From positions 1-20,933 of the forward strand of contig DASVUC010000217.1 of assembly GCA_036387255.1 (NCBI GenBank): a stretch of DNA of 20,933 nucleotides, in the 5' to 3' direction. Shown here one piece after another: positions 7,329-13,725 of this stretch; within the stretch, counting starts at the first letter, position 1, and every line of letters begins with the position of its first letter. This DNA comes from DASVUC01 sp036387255 (GTDB taxonomy: Bacteria; Planctomycetota; Phycisphaerae; Tepidisphaerales; Tepidisphaeraceae). A program made the translations under genes and the position numbers. Under the pieces are notes generated by a model. It was given only the letters and a program-made list of their open reading frames with translations, had not been told where the DNA came from and ran no database searches.

Positions 7329-7510
7329 GGTGGAGGATGGAAGATAGAAAGTAGAAACGCCAAGAGATTAGCTTTTAGCGATCAGCTTTCAGCCATCAGC
7401 CAAACATAAGCGTCGTCACGACGTGATCTGGCTGATAGCTCATAGCTGATAGGTGACAGCTAGCTCAAACCGCTTCTCTACCTTCTATCCTCTGTCTTCC
7501 AACCTCTCCG
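7329..7510. repeat. Long imperfect inverted repeat in the rpsO-pnp gap
   Basis: The left arm (about 7329-7401) and right arm (about 7430-7510) are approximate reverse complements. The inner part is closest: the reverse complement of 7377-7401 matches 7430-7454 at about 19-20 of 25 positions. The outer parts pair purine-rich GGAGGATGGAAGATAGAAAG with pyrimidine-rich CTTCTATCCTCTGTCTTCC. At the centre CGTCGT (7411-7416) and ACGACG (7418-7423) form a perfect palindrome. Transcribed, it would fold into a hairpin of roughly 180 bases ending about 30 bases before the pnp start. It could be a MITE-like repeat, a pnp leader structure for RNase III control, or both. Outside it, this 336-base gap holds only the rpsO terminator and the pnp Shine-Dalgarno sequence. 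Confidence 0.65.
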
Positions 7511-7542
7511 CTCACGACCAGGGGCCAACTGAGGACAATCGA

Positions 7543-9936
7543 ATGCAGGCAATTTCCGTGGAGCGCCAGGTCGGCGGGCGCCGGCTGGCTATTGAAACCG
7601 GCTCTTACGCCAAGCTCGCTGATGGGGCAGTCACCGTTCAATACGGCGACACCGTCGTTTTCGGCGCCGTCGTTCGCGCCAACCCGCGCGAAGGCATTGA
7701 CTTCTTCCCCCTCCAGGTCGATTACCGCGAGCGCCGCGCCGCTGCCGGGAAGTTCCCCGGCGGGTTCATGAAGCGCGAAGGCCGTCCGACCACGAAGGAA
7801 ATCCTCACTGCCCGACTCATCGACCGGCCGCTTCGGCCCCTGTTCCCCAAGGGGTTCATGGATGAAGTCCAGGTCCACCTGAACGTGCTCGCCTTCGATG
7901 GCGAGAACGATCCCGACGTCTTCGCCGGCATCGCCGCCAGCGCCGCCGTCGCCATCAGCGACATCCCCTTCATCCGCCCGATCGCCCACGCGCGCGTCGG
8001 CCGGGTCAACGGTCAGTTCGTCCTTTTCCCCACCGTTCAGCAGCTTGAAGAATCGGACATGGACGTCGTCGTCGCCGGCACCCGCAACGCCGTCAACATG
8101 ATCGAAGTCGGCTCCCGCGAAGTGGGTGAAGACGACACCGCCGACGCCATCGAATTCGGTCACAAGGCCATTATCGAAATCGTTGGCATGATCGAAGAGC
8201 TTCAGTCCAAGGCCGCCAAGCCCAAGGTCGGCGACGTGAAGCAGCCCGATCCCGGTTTCATCGACGCCATCCGCGCTCGCGTCACCGACAAGATTCGCGA
8301 AGTCAAAGGCCGCCCTGGCAAGCACGATCGCTCTGATGCGGTCAAGCAGATTCTCGAAGACCTCATTGCCGAGATGGCCCCGCCGATCACCGATCCCAAC
8401 GCCAGCTATGCCTCGATCGTCGCCCAGAAGCAGCACGCCAAGCAGATTCGCGGCGTCTTCTCCGACGTCGAAGAGCAGGTCACTCGCGAAGCCATCCTCG
8501 CCGGCGTCCGCCCCGACGGCCGCGGCTTCAACGACATCCGCCCCATCCACTGCGAAGTCGGCATCCTCCCGCGCGTCCACGGCTCAGCCGTCTTCACCCG
8601 CGGCGAAACCCAGGCGATGTGCACCATCACCCTCGGCACCAGCTCTGATGAGCAAATGGTTGACGGGCTGACCGATGAATACAGCCAGAAGTTCATGCTG
8701 CACTACAACTTCCCCAGCTACAGCGTGGGCGAAGTTCGTCCCATCCGCGGCCCCGGCCGTCGCGAGATCGGTCACGGCGCTCTCGCCGAACGTTCGCTGA
8801 TCGCGGTCCTCCCCGGCATCGAGCAGTTCCCGTACACGGTCCGGATCATCAGCGACATCCTGGAATCCAACGGCTCCAGCTCCATGGCCTCGAGCTGCGG
8901 CGGAACGCTCGCCCTCATGGACGCCGGCGTCCCCATCACCCGGCCTGTCGCCGGTATCTCCGTCGGACTCGTTCAGGAAGGTGACAAGAAGGCCCTCCTC
9001 ACCGACATCATCGGCGAGGAAGATCACTTCGGTGATATGGACTTCAAAGTCTGCGGCACCAGCGAAGGCATCACCGCCATCCAGCTCGACATCAAAACCG
9101 AAGGCATCGATCACCAGACGATCCGCGAGACCCTGCACCGGGCCAAAGAAGCCCGTGCACACATCCTCGCTGAAATGGCCAAGGCGCTGCCCGAGCCCCG
9201 AAAGGAAATCAGCCAGTGGGCCCCGCGCCTGCTCACCATCAAGATCGACCCCGAGAAGATCGGCAAGATCATTGGCCCTGGCGGCAAGAACATCAAAGCC
9301 CTCCAGGCCGACACCGGCGCCAACATCGACATCGAAGACGACGGCACCGTCTATATCTCTTCAGTCGATGCCGCTGCCGCGGAGCGCTGCCGTGACATCA
9401 TCGAAGCGATGACCGCCGAGGTGAAGGTCGGCAAGATCTACAACGGCCGCGTGGTCAGCATCAAGGACTTCGGCGCCTTCGTCGAGATCGCGCCGGAAAC
9501 CGACGGCCTCGTCCACGTCTCCGAGCTTTCCGACAAGTACGTCGACCGCGTCACCGACTATGTGAACATGGGCGACGAAGTGCAGGTCAAGGTCCTCCTC
9601 ATCGACGACCAGGGCCGCATCAAGCTCTCGCGCAAAGCCGCCATGAAGGAACTGGGTCAGGAAGACCCCGAACCCGTTGGCGCGGCTGCCGATCGTGGCG
9701 GTGATGAAGGCGACGAGGGCGGCGGCGGCGGCGGTGGTGGTGACGAGTTCCGCGGCTCACGCGGCGGCCCGGGCGGTGACCGCGGTAACCGAGGCCCAGG
9801 CGGCGGCGGTGAACGCCGCGGTGGTGGCGGCGGCGGTGGACGCGGACGCAGCGGCCCCGGCGGTGGTGGCGGCGGCGGTGGTCGAGGTGGACGAGGTGGC
9901 GGCGGCGGCGGTGGCGGTGGCCCCCGACGCGACTAA
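7543..9936 (+). CDS. pnp: Polyribonucleotide nucleotidyltransferase (PNPase) with RGG-rich tail
   Basis: PNPase degrades RNA 3' to 5' using phosphate and can add tails in reverse. The 797-residue product has the usual order: first RNase PH domain, with RRAAAGKFPGGFMKREGRP and RLIDRPLRPLFP; an alpha-helical linker; a second RNase PH domain with the active-site GDMDFKV (497-503); a KH domain with KIIGPGGKNIKAL (~572-584); and S1 (~628-700). The family is normally ~700-720 residues. The extra ~80 residues (716-797) are almost only Gly, Arg, Asp, Ser and Pro in RGG-type runs, which could bind RNA or promote condensation. The ATG at 7543 follows GAGGA (7531-7535) at seven-base spacing; the frame open from 7453 runs into the inverted repeat and is not conserved. 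Confidence 0.97.
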   Translation: MQAISVERQVGGRRLAIETGSYAKLADGAVTVQYGDTVVFGAVVRANPREGIDFFPLQVDYRERRAAAGKFPGGFMKREGRPTTKEILTARLIDRPLRPLFPKGFMDEVQVHLNVLAFDGENDPDVFAGIAASAAVAISDIPFIRPIAHARVGRVNGQFVLFPTVQQLEESDMDVVVAGTRNAVNMIEVGSREVGEDDTADAIEFGHKAIIEIVGMIEELQSKAAKPKVGDVKQPDPGFIDAIRARVTDKIREVKGRPGKHDRSDAVKQILEDLIAEMAPPITDPNASYASIVAQKQHAKQIRGVFSDVEEQVTREAILAGVRPDGRGFNDIRPIHCEVGILPRVHGSAVFTRGETQAMCTITLGTSSDEQMVDGLTDEYSQKFMLHYNFPSYSVGEVRPIRGPGRREIGHGALAERSLIAVLPGIEQFPYTVRIISDILESNGSSSMASSCGGTLALMDAGVPITRPVAGISVGLVQEGDKKALLTDIIGEEDHFGDMDFKVCGTSEGITAIQLDIKTEGIDHQTIRETLHRAKEARAHILAEMAKALPEPRKEISQWAPRLLTIKIDPEKIGKIIGPGGKNIKALQADTGANIDIEDDGTVYISSVDAAAAERCRDIIEAMTAEVKVGKIYNGRVVSIKDFGAFVEIAPETDGLVHVSELSDKYVDRVTDYVNMGDEVQVKVLLIDDQGRIKLSRKAAMKELGQEDPEPVGAAADRGGDEGDEGGGGGGGGDEFRGSRGGPGGDRGNRGPGGGGERRGGGGGGGRGRSGPGGGGGGGGRGGRGGGGGGGGGPRRD

Positions 9937-9963
9937 CGCCACGAGTCCCAGCAACATTCAACC

Positions 9964-10003
9964 GCGCGGCACCGGAACTCCAACCGGTGCCGCGCTTCTT
10001 TTA
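9964..10003 (+). terminator. Rho-independent terminator of pnp
   Basis: GCGCGGCACCGG (9964-9975) and CCGGTGCCGCGC (9984-9995) form a perfect 12-bp stem with an eight-base loop, followed by TTCTTTT. It starts 28 bases after the pnp stop. Confidence 0.9.
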
Positions 10004-10102
10004 TCGGACGATCAACTGCGCAAAGTCTGAAGCTGGTGTCGCCTCTCAGGCTCTTCCAGGGAGCGCGGAAGCTGCGGGATGTTGAAAAGGTGGGAAAACC
10101 CT

Positions 10103-10130
10103 TTGACAGTTTTGTCCTAACTGGCACAAT
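10103..10130 (+). promoter_or_regulatory. Sigma70-like promoter of the 102-residue coiled-coil gene
   Basis: A perfect -35 TTGACA (10103-10108) and -10 CACAAT (10125-10130, four of six) are 16 bases apart. Transcription should start near 10137, giving a leader of about 110 bases before the ATG at 10250. The stretch 9937-10249 otherwise holds only the pnp terminator. Confidence 0.6.
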
Positions 10131-10249
10131 GGAAGGCTGGGCCAAGGGTTGTGGCCAAGCATCAGTTGTTGCGGCTTCCGGATGAAGCCCGCACGTTCGT
10201 CAAGGATGGCGAAGCACCACGGGAAAAATCTCCACAGGAGTTAGTTGTC

Positions 10250-10558
10250 ATGACGGATAGCGCATCGCAAGTCAGCTCGCAGGCCGCCGGTCTTTTCCAG
10301 AAGGCCCACGGTAAGATCGTTATGCTCCAGCGTTTGGACGCCCAGCTCGCGTCGCTGCTCGAGCAGCGCAAACGCCTTCAGGACGATCTCGCTAGCGTCC
10401 AGGCGAACATCAACGAGGAATTCGATCGCCTGATGCGGCAAGCCGACGAGGCGCCCAATCGCATCCTCGCCGAAATCTCCGATACCTCGCGCCGCAACGG
10501 TAACCTTGGCGGCGGCGAGCCTGTCGGCCGCCTCACCGAAGTCTCCGACCAAGGCTAA
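10250..10558 (+). CDS. Small coiled-coil protein of unknown function
   Basis: I do not recognise this 102-residue protein. Residues ~18-65 are strongly helical, with heptad-like leucine spacing (MLQRLDAQLASLLEQRKRL, then DDLASVQANINEEFDRLMRQ), so a coiled coil is likely. The last ~30 residues are flexible, rich in Gly, Ser, Asn and Arg. There is no signal peptide or membrane helix, so it should be cytoplasmic. The ATG at 10250 follows AGGAG (10236-10240) at nine-base spacing; a GTG at 10151 in the same frame would add 33 residues but has a poorly spaced site. It forms a single-gene unit, with its own promoter (10103-10130) and terminator (10613-10670). It could be a scaffold or small regulator, but the sequence does not say. 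Confidence 0.7.
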   Translation: MTDSASQVSSQAAGLFQKAHGKIVMLQRLDAQLASLLEQRKRLQDDLASVQANINEEFDRLMRQADEAPNRILAEISDTSRRNGNLGGGEPVGRLTEVSDQG

Positions 10559-10612
10559 GTCCCGCGCCTGCGACCATTTAGCCATTGGCGCAGCTCAGAC
10601 TGCGCCCGCACA

Positions 10613-10670
10613 AAACGAGCCGACGTAAAGGATCGACCCTCGATCGCTTACGTCGCTCGTTTCTTTTTTC
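10613..10670. terminator. Bidirectional intrinsic terminator
   Basis: AAACGAGC-CGACGTAA (10613-10628) pairs with TTACGTCG-CTCGTTT (10648-10662), with one bulged base. The inner GATCGA (10631-10636) also pairs with TCGATC (10640-10645). TTTCTTTTTTC follows on the plus strand and CTCGTTTTGTG on the minus strand. It can therefore stop the coiled-coil gene and also act on transcripts coming from the ftsL-like gene on the other strand. Confidence 0.8.
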
Positions 10671-10844
10671 TCTCGACTACTGGCTTGCATGGGCACCGGC
10701 GCGACCGGTAGCCCACACGCAGCGCGTTCGCGGAACATTGATTACCGGAACGTTCTTTTTGCGCCACGCTCCGCGGGTTCCTGACCGCGGGCTATCGAGG
10801 CTTGCGTCTCGGTCGCACGAATGGCGTCGGAGAGAGCGGAATCT
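10671..10844. other. Intergenic region, no gene supported, weak palindromic structure
   Basis: No credible gene is seen between the terminator and the FtsL-like stop. An 87-codon plus-strand frame (10585-10848) runs through the terminator and has no conserved features. TAGCCC near 10710 and GGGCTA near 10790 bracket an imperfect inverted structure, within which CCGCGG occurs twice around 10770-10787 and GGAACGTTC precedes TTTTT near 10750. This may be a degenerate dispersed repeat. The base skew of the window changes sign across this stretch. Confidence 0.4.
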
Positions 10845-11138
10845 TTAATTGCCCGTGCGGGTTGCGTTTGTGCGAACATCCAACCAGTGCGACTGACCGG
10901 CGGGCATGGGTGTGCGGGAGACCATCTTCAGGTTTGCGCCCACGGTCTGCTTGATGGCGTTGGGCGCGGTGGCCACGCCGATCTGAAACTGCTGGCTCCA
11001 GAGCCGGGCCTGCTGCGATTCAATTTTGGAATGCAACACGTTGTTCTGGTGCGAGAGCTCGAGGCGCTGCTGGCGAAGCTGAAGCATCACGACGGCGAGC
11101 GTCAAGATGCTGAGCAGGCAGAGGAGTAACTTGACCAT
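10845..11138 (-). CDS. ftsL: FtsL-like cell-division protein
   Basis: This 97-residue protein has the FtsL layout: a very short cytoplasmic end, one membrane helix (~3-19, KLLLCLLSILTLAVVMLQ), then a coiled-coil stretch (LRQQRLELSHQNNVLHSKIE, then SQQARLWSQQ), and a ~45-residue periplasmic tail. FtsL joins FtsB and FtsQ in the division complex that activates septal peptidoglycan synthesis by FtsW/FtsI. Sequence conservation in FtsL is very low, so the call rests on architecture and on being two genes from rsmH, its usual neighbour. The ATG at 11138 is chosen because AGGAGG (minus strand, ~11148-11153) precedes it. No ftsI follows. Any short single-pass coiled-coil protein would look similar. 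Confidence 0.6.
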   Translation of the reverse strand: MVKLLLCLLSILTLAVVMLQLRQQRLELSHQNNVLHSKIESQQARLWSQQFQIGVATAPNAIKQTVGANLKMVSRTPMPAGQSHWLDVRTNATRTGN

Positions 11139-11160
11139 CGCTTGATCCCTCCTGGTCGAA

Positions 11161-12219
11161 CTAGTTGGTGGTCGCGACCGCGACCGGCTTGGCGGGGAGG
11201 CGGAGCTTCGTGCCGGCGACGACCTTATCCGGGTTGGAGATCTTGTTGAGTTCCACGATGGCGCTGACGGCGTCGGGGGTGCCCATCTGCTCGCGGGCAA
11301 TTCTCGTGAGCGTTTCGCCGGACTTCACGACGTAGTAATGTTCATTGCTGGCGGGTTCCCTGGCAGGAACTTTGGCCTTGGGGTCTTCGACGACGACCAC
11401 ATCAGGCGCGAGCTTGGGTGTCTTGGGGGCGACGGGTTGTGCCGCCGGAGTGTTGGCGGGCGCCGGCGTTTGGGCGATTTGCGGCGCGGGGGCGGCGGGT
11501 GTCGCTGGCGCGGCGGGAATCGTGTAGTTGCGGCCGACGACAACCACGTCCGGGTTCGCTTTCAGCGACGGGTTGGCGTCGATGATGAGCTGGCGGTTGG
11601 CTTTGGTGTTGGAGCCGTAGAACCTGGCGGCGATTTTCGAGAGCGAGTCGCCGGTTTCGACCTTGTACGTCTTACCAGCCACCACGGGCGTCGTGGGCGG
11701 GGCAGGGGGAGTTGCGGGAGGCTGATTGTTCGGCGTGGCCTGTCCGGCAGGGACGACCGGCTCCTTCATCAGATTAGCCACGTTCTCAAGGGTTGTCTTA
11801 TTGGTTGCGTCGTTCGGCTGGGGCGCGGGGGTTGTGTTGTCAGCCGGTGGTGTGTTGGTGACCACCTGCTCAGGCCTGGGCTGCTGCGGCGCGGGTTGCG
11901 GTGCGGGTGGGTTGGCGGTGGGCGGCGTGGGCGCGGGGCCAATCTGGACAATCGCCACCGGCTGCTGCTTCGGGGGTTGAAGCTCTTCCCTCGTCGCGAC
12001 CGGCGCCTGTGGAGAGATCTGCTGGGGGACCTGAACCTGCGTGACCGGTGCGGCGGCGCCGCCGGGAACGGCGACGGCGGTGCGGACGTCTTTGCCCGCC
12101 TGCACGAGCTGCGCCTGGGGCGGCTCGGTGGTGCTGGTGAGGTGATCGGACAGGAGGATGCCGATCACGATGATGAAGGCCAGGCCGACCAGGAGACCGA
12201 TTTTTGTTTCACGCGTCAT
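11161..12219 (-). CDS. Membrane-anchored protein with two LysM domains
   Basis: The 352-residue product has an N-terminal membrane helix (~8-24, LLVGLAFIIVIGILL). A linker very rich in Pro, Ala, Gln and Thr (~30-180) follows. LysM 1 is at ~184-235, with YKVETGDSLSKIAARFYG and VVVVGRNYTIP. A second Pro/Ala linker leads to LysM 2 at ~294-341, with YYVVKSGETLTRIAREQMG and KVVAGTKLRLP. LysM binds N-acetylglucosamine chains, so it should sit in the periplasm anchored to the inner membrane and hold peptidoglycan; no catalytic domain is seen. The ATG at 12219 is preceded by GGAAGAGG; a TTG at 12237 is less likely. It lies between rsmH and the ftsL-like gene, so a role in division or wall organisation is plausible but inferred. 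Confidence 0.88.
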   Translation of the reverse strand: MTRETKIGLLVGLAFIIVIGILLSDHLTSTTEPPQAQLVQAGKDVRTAVAVPGGAAAPVTQVQVPQQISPQAPVATREELQPPKQQPVAIVQIGPAPTPPTANPPAPQPAPQQPRPEQVVTNTPPADNTTPAPQPNDATNKTTLENVANLMKEPVVPAGQATPNNQPPATPPAPPTTPVVAGKTYKVETGDSLSKIAARFYGSNTKANRQLIIDANPSLKANPDVVVVGRNYTIPAAPATPAAPAPQIAQTPAPANTPAAQPVAPKTPKLAPDVVVVEDPKAKVPAREPASNEHYYVVKSGETLTRIAREQMGTPDAVSAIVELNKISNPDKVVAGTKLRLPAKPVAVATTN

Positions 12220-12241
12220 GTGCGCCTCTTCCCACAAAAGA

Positions 12242-12261
12242 GGGCAACACGGATGTTGCCC
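12242..12261 (-). terminator. Hairpin with T-rich 3' side between rsmH and the LysM gene
   Basis: GGGCAACA and TGTTGCCC (12242-12249 and 12254-12261) form an 8-bp stem with a four-base loop, directly abutting the rsmH stop. On the minus strand TCTTTTG follows, so it can act as a partial terminator. With the adjoining CTAC it also looks like one unit of a dispersed repeat whose core recurs at 13259-13270. Confidence 0.6.
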
Positions 12262-13170
12262 CTACAGTTTCTCGATTACACGGAGCTTGGCGGATCTTGA
12301 TCTGGGGTTGCGGGCCAATTCCGCGTCGGTGGGAGCGAGGGGCTTTTTGGTAACAGACTTGAGAAGCCCGGTCCGCTCCGCCGACCGGAACGCCTGCTTG
12401 ACCATTCGATCTTCCGTCGAGTGAAAGCTGATGACCGCGAGGCGTCCGCCGGTTTTCAGGTGCTTTGGCGCCTGATCGAGGAGGGCTTCGAGGTTTTCCA
12501 GTTCACGGTTCACGGCCATTCGCAATGCCATGAACGTTCTCGTCGCGGGATCGATCTTCTCGTAACCGCGCGACGGAATGGCTTGACGGACCAGGTCAGC
12601 CAGTCGCTCCGTTGTAGTTATCGGCGCTTGGCGGCGCGCGTCCGCAATCTTTCTGGCGATTCGGCGGCTGTAGTGCTCCTGCGCGTATTCGTATAGGACA
12701 TTGGCCAGGTCCTCCTCTTTGAGCGTGTTGACGAGATCGGCGGCGGATTTGGTGATGCGCGGGTCGATGCGCATGTCGAGGGGCATGTCTTGCGCGAAGG
12801 AGAGGCCGTAGGTTTCGTCAAAGAGTTGATTGGTAGAGATGCCCAGGTCGGCGAGGATGCCGTCGACCTGGGGTGGTTCGCCCGAGGGAAAGACTGCGGC
12901 GAGAACGTCTTCGAGCTCGGCGAAGTTGGCGTGAAAGAGGCGGACCTGGCACGGCGCCTCCTTGAGGCGGTCCTGCGCGAAGGAGAGGTTGCGCGGGTCG
13001 GCGTCGAGGCCGATGAGGAGGCCGGTGGGGGCGAGACGCTGCGCGATGGCGAGGGAGTGCCCGGCTCGGCCGAGGGTGCAGTCAACCATGGTTTTGCCGG
13101 GGGCGGGGGCGAGGTGCTCGAGGACCTCGTCGAGGAGGACGGGGTCGTGGCCGGTCGCGGGAAGTTCCAT
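12262..13170 (-). CDS. rsmH: 16S rRNA (cytosine-1402-N4)-methyltransferase RsmH (MraW)
   Basis: RsmH uses S-adenosylmethionine to methylate C1402 in the decoding centre of 16S rRNA. The 302-residue length is close to the family's ~310. Motifs in order are HDPVLLDEVLEHL (8-20), VDCTLGRAGHS (29-39, SAM loop), GLDADP (54-59), ILADLGISTNQL (105-116), MPLDMRIDPR (129-138), PATRTFMALRMAVNRELENL (208-227) and GGRLAVISFHSTEDRMVK (241-258). The usual G-GG of the SAM loop reads GRAG here. rsmH is typically first or second in the division/cell-wall cluster, but no mraZ lies upstream: the neighbour is a divergent TPR gene. A TACACT element six bases before the ATG and no Shine-Dalgarno sequence suggest a leaderless message. 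Confidence 0.96.
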   Translation of the reverse strand: MELPATGHDPVLLDEVLEHLAPAPGKTMVDCTLGRAGHSLAIAQRLAPTGLLIGLDADPRNLSFAQDRLKEAPCQVRLFHANFAELEDVLAAVFPSGEPPQVDGILADLGISTNQLFDETYGLSFAQDMPLDMRIDPRITKSAADLVNTLKEEDLANVLYEYAQEHYSRRIARKIADARRQAPITTTERLADLVRQAIPSRGYEKIDPATRTFMALRMAVNRELENLEALLDQAPKHLKTGGRLAVISFHSTEDRMVKQAFRSAERTGLLKSVTKKPLAPTDAELARNPRSRSAKLRVIEKL

Positions 13171-13176
13171 GGATTC

Positions 13177-13182
13177 AGTGTA
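13177..13182 (-). promoter_or_regulatory. Candidate -10 element of rsmH (leaderless)
   Basis: Read on the minus strand, TACACT ends six bases before the rsmH ATG, so +1 would be the A of the start codon. No convincing -35 hexamer is seen 16-18 bases further up, and no ribosome binding site is present. Confidence 0.45.
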
Positions 13183-13292
13183 CGGTCGAAGCGCGGGAAC
13201 AGTAGGGGAGCCACTTCGGTCTGCCTCGGTGAGAAAGAACCAATGCGGTCAAGGCAAGTGTTGCCCCTACTTTCCGACCCGCAGCTTGTGCG

Positions 13293-13322
13293 TTGGCGCG
13301 TTTGATGTCGGTTGCATACGAT
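13293..13322 (+). promoter_or_regulatory. Candidate promoter of the TPR gene (leaderless)
   Basis: TTGGCG (13293-13298) and TACGAT (13317-13322) are 18 bases apart. Six bases separate the -10 element from the ATG at 13329, placing +1 on that codon. A GGAG (13323-13326) lies too close to the ATG to serve as a normal ribosome binding site, which supports this start and a leaderless reading. Confidence 0.45.
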
Positions 13323-13328
13323 GGAGCA

Positions 13329-13643
13329 ATGAGTTCAGACCGCCTGGAAAAATTGCAGGGGATGCTGGCGCGGAAGCCGGATGATCCGTTTTTGCTGTAT
13401 GGCGTGGCGATGGAGTTGAAGAAGCTCGGGGAGCCGGCTGAGGCGCTGGCGTACTTGGATCGGGTGACGGGGGCGGATCCGAATTACTGTTATGCATACC
13501 ACCAGAAGGGATTGATTCACGAATCCCAGGGCGACGTGGAGGCGGCGAAGCGCGCGTACCGCGATGGGATCGAGGCGGCCGTCCGGAGCGGGGATGAACA
13601 TGCTCGGGGGGAGATTGAAGGAGCGCTGGGGATGGTGGAGTAA
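13329..13643 (+). CDS. Small tetratricopeptide-repeat protein
   Basis: The 104-residue product is mostly TPR helices. PDDPFLLYGVAMELKKLGEPAEALAYLDRV (~17-46) and PNYCYAYHQKGLIHESQGDVEAAKRAYRDGI (~51-81) fit two TPR units, followed by a capping helix (SGDEHARGEIEGALG). TPRs bind other proteins; the partner is unknown and no enzyme domain is attached. Small TPR proteins of this shape are common in Planctomycetota, from memory of the family. The start at 13329 gives the usual MSSDRLEKL opening and is favoured by the -10 element six bases upstream. An in-frame ATG at 13305 would add eight residues. The gene is divergent from rsmH across 158 bases. Confidence 0.8.
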   Translation: MSSDRLEKLQGMLARKPDDPFLLYGVAMELKKLGEPAEALAYLDRVTGADPNYCYAYHQKGLIHESQGDVEAAKRAYRDGIEAAVRSGDEHARGEIEGALGMVE

Positions 13644-13703
13644 AAAAAGCAAAGCTCAAAAGTCGAAATAAAATTTGAAATTTGAGATACGAATTCAAAA
13701 CAA
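13642..13703. repeat. AT-rich intergenic block with short inverted repeats
   Basis: In a GC-rich window, 62 bases between the TPR and phosphoesterase genes are strongly AT-rich. They contain variants of CTCAAA, TTTGAAATTTGAG and AATTCAAA; CTCAAA (13655-13660) is answered by TTTGAG (13681-13686). The composition suggests an inserted repeat rather than normal spacer or a promoter, although it could also carry one. Confidence 0.5.
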
Positions 13704-13725
13704 ACGGAAGGGGTGAGGGTGGTTG

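Noticed and set aside
7465..8580. 371-codon minus-strand open frame opposite pnp
   Set aside because: Its D/G/A/V-rich translation mirrors the PNPase codons; no ribosome site or domain is seen.
9721..9933. GGC/GGT-rich run as a tandem repeat or array
   Set aside because: It stays in frame and encodes the PNPase tail with irregular units, so it is better described as coding low complexity than as a separate repeat locus.
10225..10237. DnaA-box-like TCTCCACA
   Set aside because: A single match with two mismatches and no neighbouring boxes is expected by chance and does not itself support an origin.
10585..10848. 87-codon plus-strand open frame
   Set aside because: It runs straight through the intrinsic terminator, has no Shine-Dalgarno sequence, and the product shows no fold-like pattern.
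11338..12300. 320-codon plus-strand open frame opposite the LysM gene
   Set aside because: G/R-rich translation arising from the complement of Pro/Ala/Thr codons in the LysM linkers.
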